From: Acidihalobacter yilgarnensis
GTDB taxonomy: Bacteria; Pseudomonadota; Gammaproteobacteria; DSM-5130; Acidihalobacteraceae
Direction of reading: 5' to 3'
DNA: 64,000 nt
Assembly: GCF_001753245.1 (NCBI RefSeq)
Contig: NZ_CP017415.1
Location: forward strand, 2,722,040-2,786,039
Shown: in pieces, positions 25,371 to 35,231 of the stretch
How positions within the stretch are numbered: position 1 is the stretch's first letter
Layout: the number at the start of each line of letters is the position of its first letter
Translations under genes and position numbers: made by a program
Notes under the pieces: model-generated
Told to the model about the DNA's origin: nothing
The model's database searches: none
The model's input: the letters and a program-made list of their open reading frames with translations, nothing else

Positions 25371-26579
25371 TTATTTGTGGGCGAACCACTTGAGCACGGT
25401 GTCGCGTACGCGCTGCCACAGATTGCCGCGCGGATCGGCCTCCAGTGCCACCAGCGGCACCTGGGTCACAAGCTTGCCGGCCAAGCTGACCTTGACCTCG
25501 CCAACGGCCTGCCCCTGGCTGATCGGCGCCTGCAACGACGGGTTGAGCGTCATTTCCGCCTTAAGGTTGTGATAGTGGCCCGAGGGTACCGTCACATAGA
25601 GGTCCTGCATCAGGCCAAGCTTGACGTGCTCGTGCGCACCGCCCCAGACCCGAGCCGAGTCAAGCGCCTGACCGGCGCTGTAGAGTTTATGGGTTGAAAA
25701 GAAACGGAAGCCGTAGTTGAGCAGCGCCTCGGAGACACGTGCGAGATTGATATAGTTCTGCTCACTAGAAGCCTTGGGCAGATTCACGCCCATCACCACC
25801 GCGATCAGGCGAGTACCGTTGCGTACCGCCGAAGAGGTCAGGATGTAGCCAGCCTCACTGGTATAGCCAGTCTTGAGTCCGTCCACACTGGGGTCGCGCC
25901 AGAGCAACTTGTTGTAGTTGTACTGCTTGATGTTGTTCCAGGTGAAGGATTTCTCGGAAAAGTAGTGATAGTACTCGGGGAACTGGCTGATGATCGCACG
26001 CGACAACTTGGCCAGATCCATCGCCGAGGTATAGAGATCCGGTTCTGGCAGCCCATTGACGTCGGAATAGTGGGTGTTGTTAAGACCCAGCTGCTTGGCG
26101 TAGGCATTCATCAGCGACACGAAGGCGCCGGTGGTCCCGGCTACGCCCTGTGCCAACGCCACCGCGGCGTCGTTGCCGGAAGGAATCAGCAAGCCCTGCA
26201 ACAGCTCCTTGACGCTCACCGAGGAACCCGGATTCAGGAACATGCGCGAACCGCCCTGACGCCAGGCTTCGTCACTGACATGGAATTTGGTGTCGAGATG
26301 AATGCGTCCCGCCTTGAGGTCCTGAAATACCACATAGGCGGTCATCAATTTGGTGGTGCTGGCTGGCGCGCGACGTTCATCGGGGTTCTTCTCCGCCAGA
26401 ATCTGTCCGGTCTGATAATCCATCAACACATAAGATTTCGCGCCAATCGGCGACATCGGCGGTACCGGTACGGGCAGCGATGGCACCGATGGGCTGGGCC
26501 CGGCTGACGGCGCAGCGAGGCTCAGACCGGAGAACAGGCTGGCGAGAATGAAGACCAATGAGCGAAGCACTAGACGCAT
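25371..26579 (-). CDS. dacA: D-alanyl-D-alanine carboxypeptidase (PBP5/6 type)
   Basis: A 402-residue penicillin-binding protein that trims the terminal D-Ala from peptidoglycan stem peptides. Signal peptide MRLVLRSLVFILASLFSGLSLA (cut near LAA). Active-site serine and lysine in ASTTKLM, SGN in LIPSGNDAA, and KTG in GLKTGYTSEAGY. The C-terminal PBP5-type beta domain and an amphipathic end helix (DTVLKWFAHK) for membrane attachment are present. The ATG at 26579 gives a proper signal peptide. It is separated from rlpA by about 100 bases and so may have its own promoter. Confidence 0.95.
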   Translation of the reverse strand: MRLVLRSLVFILASLFSGLSLAAPSAGPSPSVPSLPVPVPPMSPIGAKSYVLMDYQTGQILAEKNPDERRAPASTTKLMTAYVVFQDLKAGRIHLDTKFHVSDEAWRQGGSRMFLNPGSSVSVKELLQGLLIPSGNDAAVALAQGVAGTTGAFVSLMNAYAKQLGLNNTHYSDVNGLPEPDLYTSAMDLAKLSRAIISQFPEYYHYFSEKSFTWNNIKQYNYNKLLWRDPSVDGLKTGYTSEAGYILTSSAVRNGTRLIAVVMGVNLPKASSEQNYINLARVSEALLNYGFRFFSTHKLYSAGQALDSARVWGGAHEHVKLGLMQDLYVTVPSGHYHNLKAEMTLNPSLQAPISQGQAVGEVKVSLAGKLVTQVPLVALEADPRGNLWQRVRDTVLKWFAHK

Positions 26580-26676
26580 ATCAAGAGACCTTGGGCGAAT
26601 GAACGAGGGAGGATGCATATCGGGGCCTGCGATTCTAACCCCGGCACCGCGATTACGAAACGCCGGCGCGTAAACT

Positions 26677-27438
26677 TCACTCCACGCCAACCTGGAAATG
26701 TTGGATGCCCAGCACGCTCATCCGTTGAGCGACGGCATCGGCAGCCGCCACGTCGGCAAGCGGGCCGAGGCGCACGAAATACAAGGTCTGGTTCGGCCCG
26801 ACTTGACCGGATTGGATGATCATCGGCCCCAAACCACGCAGCGCCAGTTTGGCCTGATAGCGTTTGGCGTTGGACAGATTGCCAAAGGCACCCACCTGAA
26901 TATAGATATGCGGCGTCGGTCCTCCATGCGCGGCATCGAGCGGGGGCGGCGGGTCGGCAGCAGGGTTGTGGGGATTGATTGCCTGCACCTCGACCAGCGC
27001 GGTGCCCGGGCCGATCATGCCAAGTCGGCTGGCGGCCGTGTAGGAAAGATCGATGATGCGGTTGGCGACGAAGGGGCCGCGGTCGTTGATCTCGACCGTC
27101 ACCTTTTTACCATTCTCTAGATTAGTAACCCGCACCCAGGTGCCAAGCGGCAGTACCTTGCTGGCGGCGGTCATCCCGTACATATTGTAGGGCACACCGC
27201 TGGCGGTGAGCTTGCCGTGAAAATTGGGGCCATACCACGAGGCGATGCCGCGCCGCGAATAGTCATGCGCGGTGGGCAGAACGTAATAGCGCTTGCCAAA
27301 CACCACATACGACTGACCACCGCCGGAGGGCGCCGGAGATCCGGAGCGGCTGGGTGGCGGCAGGCTGGCGCAGGCGGACAACAACAACGCCAGCGCGGCC
27401 ACCGCCACGATACGCAGCGGCCCGACGCGCAGTTTCAT
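26677..27438 (-). CDS. rlpA: RlpA-like septal-ring lytic transglycosylase lipoprotein
   Basis: A 253-residue lipoprotein (LLLSACA lipobox at about residues 18-24). The double-psi beta-barrel domain has GIASWYGPNFHGKLTASG and VRVTNLENGKKVTVEINDRGPF, which contains the catalytic-type residues of RlpA. A SPOR domain follows (YIQVGAFGNLSNAKRYQAKL), binding denuded glycan strands at the division site. The ATG overlaps the mltB stop by 4 bases, so it belongs to the mrdA-rodA-mltB-rlpA operon. Confidence 0.94.
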   Translation of the reverse strand: MKLRVGPLRIVAVAALALLLSACASLPPPSRSGSPAPSGGGQSYVVFGKRYYVLPTAHDYSRRGIASWYGPNFHGKLTASGVPYNMYGMTAASKVLPLGTWVRVTNLENGKKVTVEINDRGPFVANRIIDLSYTAASRLGMIGPGTALVEVQAINPHNPAADPPPPLDAAHGGPTPHIYIQVGAFGNLSNAKRYQAKLALRGLGPMIIQSGQVGPNQTLYFVRLGPLADVAAADAVAQRMSVLGIQHFQVGVE

Positions 27439-28493
27439 GGCGCGTGCTTGTCGGCGACCTCCGCCGCCCTCGCCTGCTGCTGGTAGGCGCTCTGAATCGC
27501 CTCGCTAAGCTGGTAAACCGCCATCGCGTACAAGGCACTGATGTTGTAACGCGTAATCACGTAGAAATTCTGCCCCGTGACCCAGAACTCAGGGTCATGA
27601 GCGGTTTCCAGACGTACCCAGGCATACAAGTTCTTGCTGGCCAGTGGTTTGTCCAGCCTGACGCCAGCCGCATGCAGTGCTGTAGGCATCAGGCTGGGCT
27701 TGAGGCCACTCGACAGAGCCTCGACACCACGACCGTCGATCCGTGCTCGCTCGGCAACGAAGCCACCCGCCTGCCAACCATGCCGGGCGAGATAATTGGC
27801 AATACTGCCGATGGCATCGACCGGATCGTTCCACAGATCACGCTGACCATTGCCGTCGAAATCCACTGCGTAGTGCCGATAGCTGCCGGGCATAAATTGC
27901 CCCTGCCCCATTGCGCCAGCATAGGAACCCTTGGGTTGCAGCGGATCGATGCCCTCGTCGCGCGCGAGTAGTAGAAACTGCGCCAACTGACGGCGGAAGA
28001 AATCCGCCCGCGGCGGGTAGTCGAAACCCAGTGTGGCCAGGGTATCGAGCACCGGGAACCCTCCCATCCGGCGACCGTAAAAACTTTCCACACCGATGAT
28101 CGCGGTAACCACCTGTGGCGGCACGCCATAGGTTTTTTGCGCCCGCTCAAGTGCCGCATGGTGCTGTCGCCAAAAGGTCACGCCCTCACGAATCCGCTGT
28201 TGCGTGAGGAAAATCCGGCGATATTTGTACCAGGGCAGAGATTCTGCGGGCCGCTTCATTGCCGCGATTACCGCCGGTTGGGGCTCAACCTTGTCGAACA
28301 GATGCTCCAGATAAGCCCTGTCGAACTTGTCTTGCGTGACCATCTTCTGGATGAATGCCTGAACCTGCGGACGTTGCGCGAAGCCGCTATCGGCAGCCCA
28401 GGCAGCGGGCAGGCAACAGGTCATCAGGGTAAACAGCGCGGCTAGCCAGTGGCCGGAGCGCCGGTGGACCGGGGCGGGAATCGAACGGTTCAA
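27435..28493 (-). CDS. mltB: membrane-bound lytic murein transglycosylase B
   Basis: A 352-residue periplasmic lytic transglycosylase. A signal-like N-terminus is present, but the lipobox cysteine is not clear (MTCCLPAAWA), so membrane anchoring is uncertain. The catalytic Glu is in TAIIGVESFYGRR at about residues 124-136. Later motifs are GAMGQGQFMPGSY and IGSIANYLARHGW. It cleaves the beta-1,4 bond in peptidoglycan, giving anhydro-MurNAc, which feeds recycling (see amgK-murU). It overlaps rodA by 4 bases. Confidence 0.94.
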   Translation of the reverse strand: MNRSIPAPVHRRSGHWLAALFTLMTCCLPAAWAADSGFAQRPQVQAFIQKMVTQDKFDRAYLEHLFDKVEPQPAVIAAMKRPAESLPWYKYRRIFLTQQRIREGVTFWRQHHAALERAQKTYGVPPQVVTAIIGVESFYGRRMGGFPVLDTLATLGFDYPPRADFFRRQLAQFLLLARDEGIDPLQPKGSYAGAMGQGQFMPGSYRHYAVDFDGNGQRDLWNDPVDAIGSIANYLARHGWQAGGFVAERARIDGRGVEALSSGLKPSLMPTALHAAGVRLDKPLASKNLYAWVRLETAHDPEFWVTGQNFYVITRYNISALYAMAVYQLSEAIQSAYQQQARAAEVADKHAP

Positions 28494-29587
28494 TGGGCCA
28501 CCAATCTGCGATGAGAATGTATACCCATGAGCATACCGAAAGCGGCCAGGATGGTCACCATCGAGGTCCCCCCGTAGCTCACCAGCGGCAGCGGCACCCC
28601 CACCACCGGCAATAGACCGATCACCATGCCCACATTCACGAACACGTAGACCGAGAACATCATGCTCATGCTACCGGCAACCAGTCTGGCGTAGGTATCC
28701 TGGGCACGCAGGGCGATATCCAAACCACGCAGCACGATAAAGACATAAAGGGCCAGCAGGACCAGCACACCGATCAGGCCGAACTCCTCGCCGAACACCG
28801 AGAAGATGAAATCCGTGGAACGCTCTGGCAGGAAATCAAGCTGTGCCTGCGTGCCGTTGAGCCAGCCCTTGCCGTAGACACCGCCCGAACCCACCGCGAT
28901 CATCGACTGAATGATGTGATAGCCCGCGCCGAGAGGATCGCGCTCCGGATCGAGAAAGGTCAGTACGCGATCACGTTGATAGCCATGCATGAAATGCCAG
29001 ATGACCGGCAGCGAGGCCAGACCCAGCAGTGCGAAAGCCGCCATGGTGCGATAGCGCAAGCCGGCGAAGAAGATCACGAACGCGCCGACCATGCCCACGA
29101 GCAGTGCCGTACCGAGATCCGGCTCCTTGGCGATCAGCAGCACCGGCAGCAATACGATCACGCCTGCGGTCGCCAACTGACCGGCACTCGGCGGCAACGA
29201 TCGTTCGGCAAAGAACCAGGCCAGCATCATGGGCACGGCCAGTTTCATGACCTCCGAGGGCTGGAAGCGCATGAAGCCCAAGTCCAGCCAGCGCCGTGCC
29301 CCCATGCCGACCTGCCCTACGAGCAGCACGGAAACCAGCAACACGAGACCGCCGAGGTAAATCCAGGGCGCCCACTGGCGCAGACGCTCCACTGGGATCT
29401 GTGCCACCAGGAACATCACCAGCAAGGCGATCAGCAGGCGAGTCGCCTGCCGAGTCACCATGCCTGTGTTTTCACCGCTGGCGCTGTAGAGAATGAACAA
29501 TCCCGTGCCGATCAGCGCCAGCAGCGCCAGCAGCAGCACCGGATCGAAGTGCAGACGCCGCAACCAGTGTGAGACGCCTGTATCCAT
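28490..29587 (-). CDS. rodA: rod-shape-determining SEDS glycosyltransferase RodA
   Basis: A polytopic (10-helix) membrane protein that polymerises glycan strands for cell elongation, working with PBP2. Family motifs: FILYSASGENTG, QPSEVMKLAVP, LLIAKEPDLGTALLV, and the catalytic-site region WLNGTQAQLDFLPERSTDFIFSVFGEEFGL. I prefer the ATG at 29587 with GAGG upstream. A GTG at 29602 overlapping the mrdA stop as GTGA is an alternative and would indicate coupled translation. It is the natural partner of the preceding mrdA. Confidence 0.95.
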   Translation of the reverse strand: MDTGVSHWLRRLHFDPVLLLALLALIGTGLFILYSASGENTGMVTRQATRLLIALLVMFLVAQIPVERLRQWAPWIYLGGLVLLVSVLLVGQVGMGARRWLDLGFMRFQPSEVMKLAVPMMLAWFFAERSLPPSAGQLATAGVIVLLPVLLIAKEPDLGTALLVGMVGAFVIFFAGLRYRTMAAFALLGLASLPVIWHFMHGYQRDRVLTFLDPERDPLGAGYHIIQSMIAVGSGGVYGKGWLNGTQAQLDFLPERSTDFIFSVFGEEFGLIGVLVLLALYVFIVLRGLDIALRAQDTYARLVAGSMSMMFSVYVFVNVGMVIGLLPVVGVPLPLVSYGGTSMVTILAAFGMLMGIHSHRRLVAH

Positions 29588-29598
29588 ACCCTGATGCC

Positions 29599-31563
29599 TC
29601 ACGAAGCGCCCCCCGACGGCACGGACGTCACCCGGTCCACCGGCTCGGTGTGTTGCAGGTCGAGCTGCGACGGCAGATCAGACTTGAGTACCAGCTGCCC
29701 CCCACGCGTCTCGGTATTGTGTTGCAGGTAATACTCGATCATGCGTCGCGCGACGGGTGCCGCACTGACGTCGCCGCCGCCGCCATGCTCGACGACCACG
29801 GCAACAGCAATCAACGGATGGTCCGCCGGCGCGAAAGCGATGAACAGACCGTTGTCGCGCAGGCGATAGGGAATCGCACCCTCGCGGGCGTTGTCTGAAT
29901 GGATATGGGAAGTCACCTGAGCGGTGCCTGTTTTGCCTGCGACGACGTACTCGAAACCACGGAACTGACGATAGGCGGTACCGTCCGGACGCTGCGTGAC
30001 ATTGCGCATGCCGGTGAGCACCGCGCGCCAGTACGCCGCATCCTTGAGGCGAATCGGCGACTCGGCCTCAGGCAAACGCGTCTGTATGTCGCGCGTCACC
30101 GGATCGCGTACCGCGCGCAACAGACGGGGTCGAAAACGCTCGCCATGCATGGCCAGTGCCGCCGTGGCATCGGCGAGCTGCAACGGCGTCGTCAACACGA
30201 AACCCTGGCCGATGCCGGCCACCACGGTATTGCCGGGATACCAGACCGTGTTCTTGGCGCGCCGCTTCCAGGCCGGCGTCGGCAACAGACCGCCCATTTC
30301 GCCGCTGGTATCGATCCCCGTCTCCCTGCCGAGCCCAAAGCGCGACAGAAAATCGTGCATGCGATCGATGCCAAGACCAAAGGCCAGACGGTAGAAGTAG
30401 ACGTCGACCGACTGGGTGATGGCCTTGGACACATCGGTCATACCATGACCGTAGCGGTTCCAGTCCCTGTATTTGCGCTGGGCCGGATCACCCGGAATCT
30501 GCCAGTAAGGGCCGCAGTAGATACGTTCGTCTACCGTGACCACGCCATCATTCAGGCCGGCCAAGGCCATGAAGGGCTTGATCGTCGAGCCAGGCGGATA
30601 TTGTCCGGCGAGTGCGCGGTTGAACAGGGGACGCCAAGGATTGTTACGCAACGACTCATAACGCTTGCGCGAAATGCCGTCGACGAACCAGTTCGGGTCG
30701 TAGCTGGGCGCACTCACCAGCGCCAGTACGTCGCCATTGCGCGGATCGATTGCCACCGCAGCGCCCTCGCGCCCCGCCAGCGCTTGTTCGGCAACCGACT
30801 GCAACCCGGCGTCCAGGCTCAGAATCAGATCGTCGCCGGGTATCGGCGGCTGATGCGACAACACCCTAATCTGACGCCCTTTGGCATTGACCTCGACTTG
30901 ATCGTAGCCCACACGACCATGCAGACGCGCCTGATAATGGGCCTCGATACCCGTCTTGCCGTAATGCGAGGTGCCTTCGTAATTCGCCGCATCGACCTGT
31001 TGCAACTCGCCGACATCAAGACGACTGACGTAGCCGACGGCATCCACCATCGCCCCACCGAACGGGTAATAACGCCGCAACCGGGCCTTGATGTCCACTC
31101 CAGGGAAGCGATAGCGCTGCACCGCGAAGCGGGCCACCTCCTCCTGACTGAGATCGAAGCGCAGCGGTACGGTCTGGAACGGCCACTTCTGGCGCATTGC
31201 CTGCCGAAAACGCCTGATGTCATCAGGTGTGAGGGCGACGACCGACTTGAGCGCGTCCAGGGTCCGATCCATGTTCGGCACCTGCTCCGGGGTCACGTCG
31301 AGGCTGTAGGAGGGGACGTTTTCCGCCAGCAGCACCCCGTGGCGATCGTAGATCAGACCGCGCGGCGGCGGGATCGCCACGATGTGCACCCGATTGTCAT
31401 GCGACAAGGTGGCATAGTGCTCATGATCGATCACCTGCAGATAGATCAGGCGGGCGGTCATGGCCCCGTAGAGGCCAATCACCGCCAATCCCATCACCAC
31501 AGCGCGCCAGGCGAACTGACGTCGCTCCTGGCGCGGGTCCCTCAGGGACTGTCTACGCGACAC
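29599..31563 (-). CDS. mrdA: penicillin-binding protein 2 (elongasome transpeptidase)
   Basis: A 654-residue class B PBP. One N-terminal helix (about 20-43), the non-catalytic dimerisation domain, and a transpeptidase domain with SxxK in PGSTIKPF at about residue 327, SxN-type SVD in ITQSVDVYFY, and KTG in VAGKTGTAQV. It crosslinks new peptidoglycan together with RodA. It is the first gene of the mrdA-rodA-mltB-rlpA operon, with ppa 29 bases upstream. The mreBCD genes, common upstream of it, are not next to it here. Confidence 0.95.
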   Translation of the reverse strand: MSRRQSLRDPRQERRQFAWRAVVMGLAVIGLYGAMTARLIYLQVIDHEHYATLSHDNRVHIVAIPPPRGLIYDRHGVLLAENVPSYSLDVTPEQVPNMDRTLDALKSVVALTPDDIRRFRQAMRQKWPFQTVPLRFDLSQEEVARFAVQRYRFPGVDIKARLRRYYPFGGAMVDAVGYVSRLDVGELQQVDAANYEGTSHYGKTGIEAHYQARLHGRVGYDQVEVNAKGRQIRVLSHQPPIPGDDLILSLDAGLQSVAEQALAGREGAAVAIDPRNGDVLALVSAPSYDPNWFVDGISRKRYESLRNNPWRPLFNRALAGQYPPGSTIKPFMALAGLNDGVVTVDERIYCGPYWQIPGDPAQRKYRDWNRYGHGMTDVSKAITQSVDVYFYRLAFGLGIDRMHDFLSRFGLGRETGIDTSGEMGGLLPTPAWKRRAKNTVWYPGNTVVAGIGQGFVLTTPLQLADATAALAMHGERFRPRLLRAVRDPVTRDIQTRLPEAESPIRLKDAAYWRAVLTGMRNVTQRPDGTAYRQFRGFEYVVAGKTGTAQVTSHIHSDNAREGAIPYRLRDNGLFIAFAPADHPLIAVAVVVEHGGGGDVSAAPVARRMIEYYLQHNTETRGGQLVLKSDLPSQLDLQHTEPVDRVTSVPSGGAS

Positions 31564-31592
31564 CGCACTCCGCCCCTCGGCTCATGACCGAC

Positions 31593-32120
31593 TCAACCCT
31601 TGGCGCGCGCAGCGCTGGCCAGGATCTCGGCACGCGCAGCCTCCAGCCCTTGGATACCGTCAACCTTGACCCACTTACCGACCTCCAGCGCCTTGTACTG
31701 TTCGAAGAAATGCTGAATCTGGCCGAGTAGAAACTCGGGCAGGTCCGCAGGCGACTGGATGTGGGCATAGCCGGGATACAGCTTGTTGACCGGCACCGCG
31801 ATGATCTTCGCATCCGGACCTTTCTCGTCGGTCATTTGCAGCATGCCGACGGGGCGGCAGCGGATCACGCTGCTGGCATAGAGCGGGATCGGCGTGACCA
31901 CGAGCACATCCACCGGATCGCCGTCCTCAGACAAGGTGTGCGGAATGAAGCCATAGTTGCAGGGGTAGACCATCGAGGTCCCCATGAAGCGGTCGACCAT
32001 CAAGGCGCCGCTGTCTTTATCAATTTCGTATTTGACCGGCGGAGCAAGGGCCGGGATTTCGATGACCACATTGAAGTCGTCGGGCAGGGCTTCACCGGCC
32101 GGCAAATTGGCGAGATTCAT
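31593..32120 (-). CDS. ppa: inorganic pyrophosphatase
   Basis: A 175-residue family I pyrophosphatase. The metal-binding residues are visible in [32 protein letters not shown] (with D-x-D-P-x-D) and [13 protein letters not shown]. It hydrolyses pyrophosphate and drives biosynthesis. I chose the ATG at 32120 because MNLANLPAG is the typical start; the longer reading includes non-coding sequence. Divergent to adk, sharing a roughly 210-base intergenic region. Confidence 0.95.
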   Translation of the reverse strand: MNLANLPAGEALPDDFNVVIEIPALAPPVKYEIDKDSGALMVDRFMGTSMVYPCNYGFIPHTLSEDGDPVDVLVVTPIPLYASSVIRCRPVGMLQMTDEKGPDAKIIAVPVNKLYPGYAHIQSPADLPEFLLGQIQHFFEQYKALEVGKWVKVDGIQGLEAARAEILASAARAKG

Positions 32121-32328
32121 GTTTGTCCTCAAGGCGTAGTAATGGATGGTTTGCCATTCGGGGGGGGGTCGCAGAGCGCACGAGAGTGCCCATCGTTCCC
32201 CCCGGAACACGCTATCGCGCATGGCGCCGCCCATTATACCTGCCAGGCGCCTTGCTTGCGTGGTCACCGGCCAGCCGGTATAAGTGGCGCCCACCATTCA
32301 CCATTTATACGGCAGAGGTTCGTGCGCC

Positions 32329-32997
32329 ATGAGGATCGTACTCTTGGGAGCGCCCGGTTCGGGCAAGGGCACACAGGGCCAGAAATTGGTCGAGCGCTAT
32401 GGCATTCCGCAGGTTTCCACGGGTGACCTGCTACGCGCCGCGGTCGGCGAAGGCAGTGCGCTCGGACGCGAGGCCAAGGGCTTTATGGACGCCGGACAAC
32501 TGGTGCCGGACAGCGTTGTTCTCGGGATGATCCGCGAGCGCCTGGCCCGCCCGGACGCTGCGCAGGGCTACATTCTCGACGGCTTCCCGCGCAATCTCGC
32601 CCAGGCCGAAGCGCTTGACGAGATGCTGACCGAGACCGGTCAGCCGCTGGATCTCGCCCTCCTCATCGACGTCGACATCACCAGCCTCAAGCAGCGCCTG
32701 CTCGGGCGCCTCACCTGCAGCGACTGCAGCACGGTGTTCAACACCTATACCTCGCCCCCCCGTCGCCCCGGCATCTGCGATCAGTGCGGCGGTACACTGA
32801 TTCATCGTGCCGACGACAACGAAGCAACCATCGACAAACGCCTCGGCGTCTACGAAGCACAAACCAAGCCACTGATCGAGTATTACGCTGGAGACAACCG
32901 CCTGCGGCGGATCGCCGGCATTGGCGACATCGACACCATTTTCGCCGCCATCACCGCCGATATCGACGCCAGGCTGTCGCAGCAGACGGCGCGCTAA
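32329..32997 (+). CDS. adk: adenylate kinase with a Cys4 lid
   Basis: A 222-residue kinase converting AMP and ATP to two ADP. P-loop GAPGSGKGTQG (residues 7-17), AMP site STGDLLR and LDGFPRN, and lid LGRLTCSDCSTVFN...GICDQCGG. The two CxxC pairs in the lid should bind zinc. E. coli Adk uses a hydrogen-bonded lid at the same place, so this is the metal-type lid, more often seen in Gram-positive bacteria. The ATG at 32329 gives the canonical MRIVLLGAPG. Confidence 0.95.
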   Translation: MRIVLLGAPGSGKGTQGQKLVERYGIPQVSTGDLLRAAVGEGSALGREAKGFMDAGQLVPDSVVLGMIRERLARPDAAQGYILDGFPRNLAQAEALDEMLTETGQPLDLALLIDVDITSLKQRLLGRLTCSDCSTVFNTYTSPPRRPGICDQCGGTLIHRADDNEATIDKRLGVYEAQTKPLIEYYAGDNRLRRIAGIGDIDTIFAAITADIDARLSQQTAR

Positions 32998-33041
32998 GCG
33001 GTGCGGCAGCTTTGCGACGGCGGGCTGCCCGCAACGCGCCG

Positions 33042-35231
33042 ATGCGACTGAGGCCACTCGCCGGCATCGCGCTGGCGATGGCGATGTTGCACGCCGCCGG
33101 CGCTTGGGCAGCCGGCGGCGAGATCGGCGAATGGGCCCTCTGCCCCCTGGAACCCCGCATACCCGTGCCACGGTACGGCGACGACCTGGTCCACGTCCTC
33201 GCCGACCGCGCCTTGCTCGACCCGCACGGCGTCTCCCGGCTGGAAGGCCGCGTGCAACTGACCCGTGGCGACCAGACCCTGCTGTCCAACGCGCTCAACT
33301 TCAACAATGACACCCAGCTTGCCGTCTCGCCGGGACCACTGACACTGGAAACACCGGACATGAAGGTCGCAGGCGGTCATGGCCACTACGATTTCGGACA
33401 CCAAACCGGCACCATCGATCTCGCCCGCTATCACCTCTATCCCGCGCACGCCCGCGGCGAAGCGGCGAGCATCCACCGGCTCGGCCCTGCCCGGACCGCA
33501 CTCAGCCAGGCGACCTACAGCACCTGCCCCATCGGCCATCGCGCCTGGCAGTTGTCCGCAAGCGAAGTGCACCTCAACCAAGCCGCCGGGGTAGGCACCG
33601 CGCGCGACGTACTGATCCGCTTCAAGGGCGTACCCATTCTCTACACCCCTTATCTCAGCTTTCCGTTGAGCAATCACCGCAAATCCGGATTGCTGCCACC
33701 GGTCATCGGGCAGACTACGAACGCGGGCTTCCAGTACCAGCAGCCGATTTACTGGAATATCGCGCCGCAAGCAGACGCCACATTCACACCGGAAATTTTC
33801 AGCACGCGCGGCTTCGGCCTCGGTACCCAGCTGCGCTATCTCGGCACACGCAGCCGCAGCGAACTGAACACCAACTACCTGCCTTACGATCGTCTGTTCG
33901 GCGGCTCGCGCTATCTATTTTCGTTCCGTCAGCAGGCCAGTCCGGCGCAGAACTTATCGACCTACATAGACTACAGCCGCGTTTCCGACCCCAATTACTT
34001 CAACGATCTGGGCACCACCCTGCGGAACGTGGACACCACTTTTCTCGGTCAGGGTGCGGGGATGAGCTATTACGGCGACCGCTGGTCGCTGTCGACCATC
34101 GCCCAGCAATACCAGGTGCTGGACCCTGCGCTGCCGGCCAACGCGGCCCCCTATGCGATCCTGCCGCAGATCGACTTCAACGCCCATCTGCCGACACCCG
34201 CCGACGGACTGCAGATCAGCCTACGCTCGCAATGGTCCCGCTTCGTCCGCCCGGGCAGCGTAATCGGCAACCGCCTGGACTTGATGCCCACCGCCCGCCT
34301 GCCGCTAAGCGGCGCGGCCTGGTTTCTCACGCCGACCATGTCCTACCGCTACACGGCGTACCGGCTGCAGAATCAAATTCCCGGCGAACCCGCAAACCCC
34401 ACCCGCAGCCTGCCCATCGCAAGTCTCGACGGCGGTCTGTATTTCGAACGCACTGCCGGCGCGCATACCCTGCAGATCCTTGAGCCCCGGCTCTTCTATC
34501 TCTATGTGCCCTACCAGAATCAACAGGCCCTGCCGATCTTCGATACGACCTCGTTCCCGTTGTCCTTCAGCCAGATGTTCACGGACAATCGCTTCGTCGG
34601 CGCCGACCGCGTGAGCAACGCCAACCAGCTCACAGCGGCCGTGACCACGCGCTTTATCAATACCGACACCGGCAACGAACTGATGAGCGCGAGCATCGGC
34701 CAGATCTTCTATTTCCAGCCCCGGCTGGTTACCCTGCCGGGGCAACCCGTCGATACCGCCCAGCGCTCGGACTACGTCAGCCAGATCAACGTGGCCATCG
34801 CCCGAAACTGGTGGGCCAATGCCGGCATCAACCTGAACCCGACAACACACACCGTGGATACCGCCACCTTCAATGCGCAATACCGGCTGTCGCAGGACCA
34901 ATTGATCAACCTAGGCTATCAGTACTATCGCAATCAGTATGACCAGGCGAGCCTTTCGTTCGCCTGGCCGCTTACCCGCCACTGGCAGTTGGCGACGAGC
35001 CTGAGCTACTCGCCACAGGACAAGCGTATGCTGCAGGCCTTTGCAGGCGTCCAATACGACACTTGCTGCTGGGCGCTGCGATTGCTCGCACAGCGCTACC
35101 TCACGACCCTCAACGGCAGTTACAATGAGGGCATCTCTTTCGAACTCGTCCTCAAGGGGCTGGGTAATCTCGGCACCCCGATCGGCACCTATCTACAACG
35201 GACCATTCCCGACTATGTACCTCCTGCCTAA
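33042..35231 (+). CDS. lptD: LPS-assembly protein LptD
   Basis: A 729-residue outer-membrane beta-barrel protein inserting LPS in the outer leaflet with LptE. Signal peptide to about residue 23 (GAWAAGG), OstA/LptA-like N-terminal domain (about 45-180: ADRALLDPHGVSRLEGRVQL) and barrel to the end. Conserved cysteines are visible: one in ALCPLEP, one in STCPIGH, and the C-terminal pair in DTCCWALRL, matching the nonconsecutive disulfides that mature LptD. surA overlaps its last 17 bases, as expected because SurA helps fold it. Confidence 0.94.
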   Translation: MRLRPLAGIALAMAMLHAAGAWAAGGEIGEWALCPLEPRIPVPRYGDDLVHVLADRALLDPHGVSRLEGRVQLTRGDQTLLSNALNFNNDTQLAVSPGPLTLETPDMKVAGGHGHYDFGHQTGTIDLARYHLYPAHARGEAASIHRLGPARTALSQATYSTCPIGHRAWQLSASEVHLNQAAGVGTARDVLIRFKGVPILYTPYLSFPLSNHRKSGLLPPVIGQTTNAGFQYQQPIYWNIAPQADATFTPEIFSTRGFGLGTQLRYLGTRSRSELNTNYLPYDRLFGGSRYLFSFRQQASPAQNLSTYIDYSRVSDPNYFNDLGTTLRNVDTTFLGQGAGMSYYGDRWSLSTIAQQYQVLDPALPANAAPYAILPQIDFNAHLPTPADGLQISLRSQWSRFVRPGSVIGNRLDLMPTARLPLSGAAWFLTPTMSYRYTAYRLQNQIPGEPANPTRSLPIASLDGGLYFERTAGAHTLQILEPRLFYLYVPYQNQQALPIFDTTSFPLSFSQMFTDNRFVGADRVSNANQLTAAVTTRFINTDTGNELMSASIGQIFYFQPRLVTLPGQPVDTAQRSDYVSQINVAIARNWWANAGINLNPTTHTVDTATFNAQYRLSQDQLINLGYQYYRNQYDQASLSFAWPLTRHWQLATSLSYSPQDKRMLQAFAGVQYDTCCWALRLLAQRYLTTLNGSYNEGISFELVLKGLGNLGTPIGTYLQRTIPDYVPPA

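Noticed and set aside
29899-31587. 562-codon + strand reading opposite mrdA
   Set aside because: It is antisense to a full-length PBP2 with intact SxxK and KTG motifs. High GC keeps the opposite frame free of stops.
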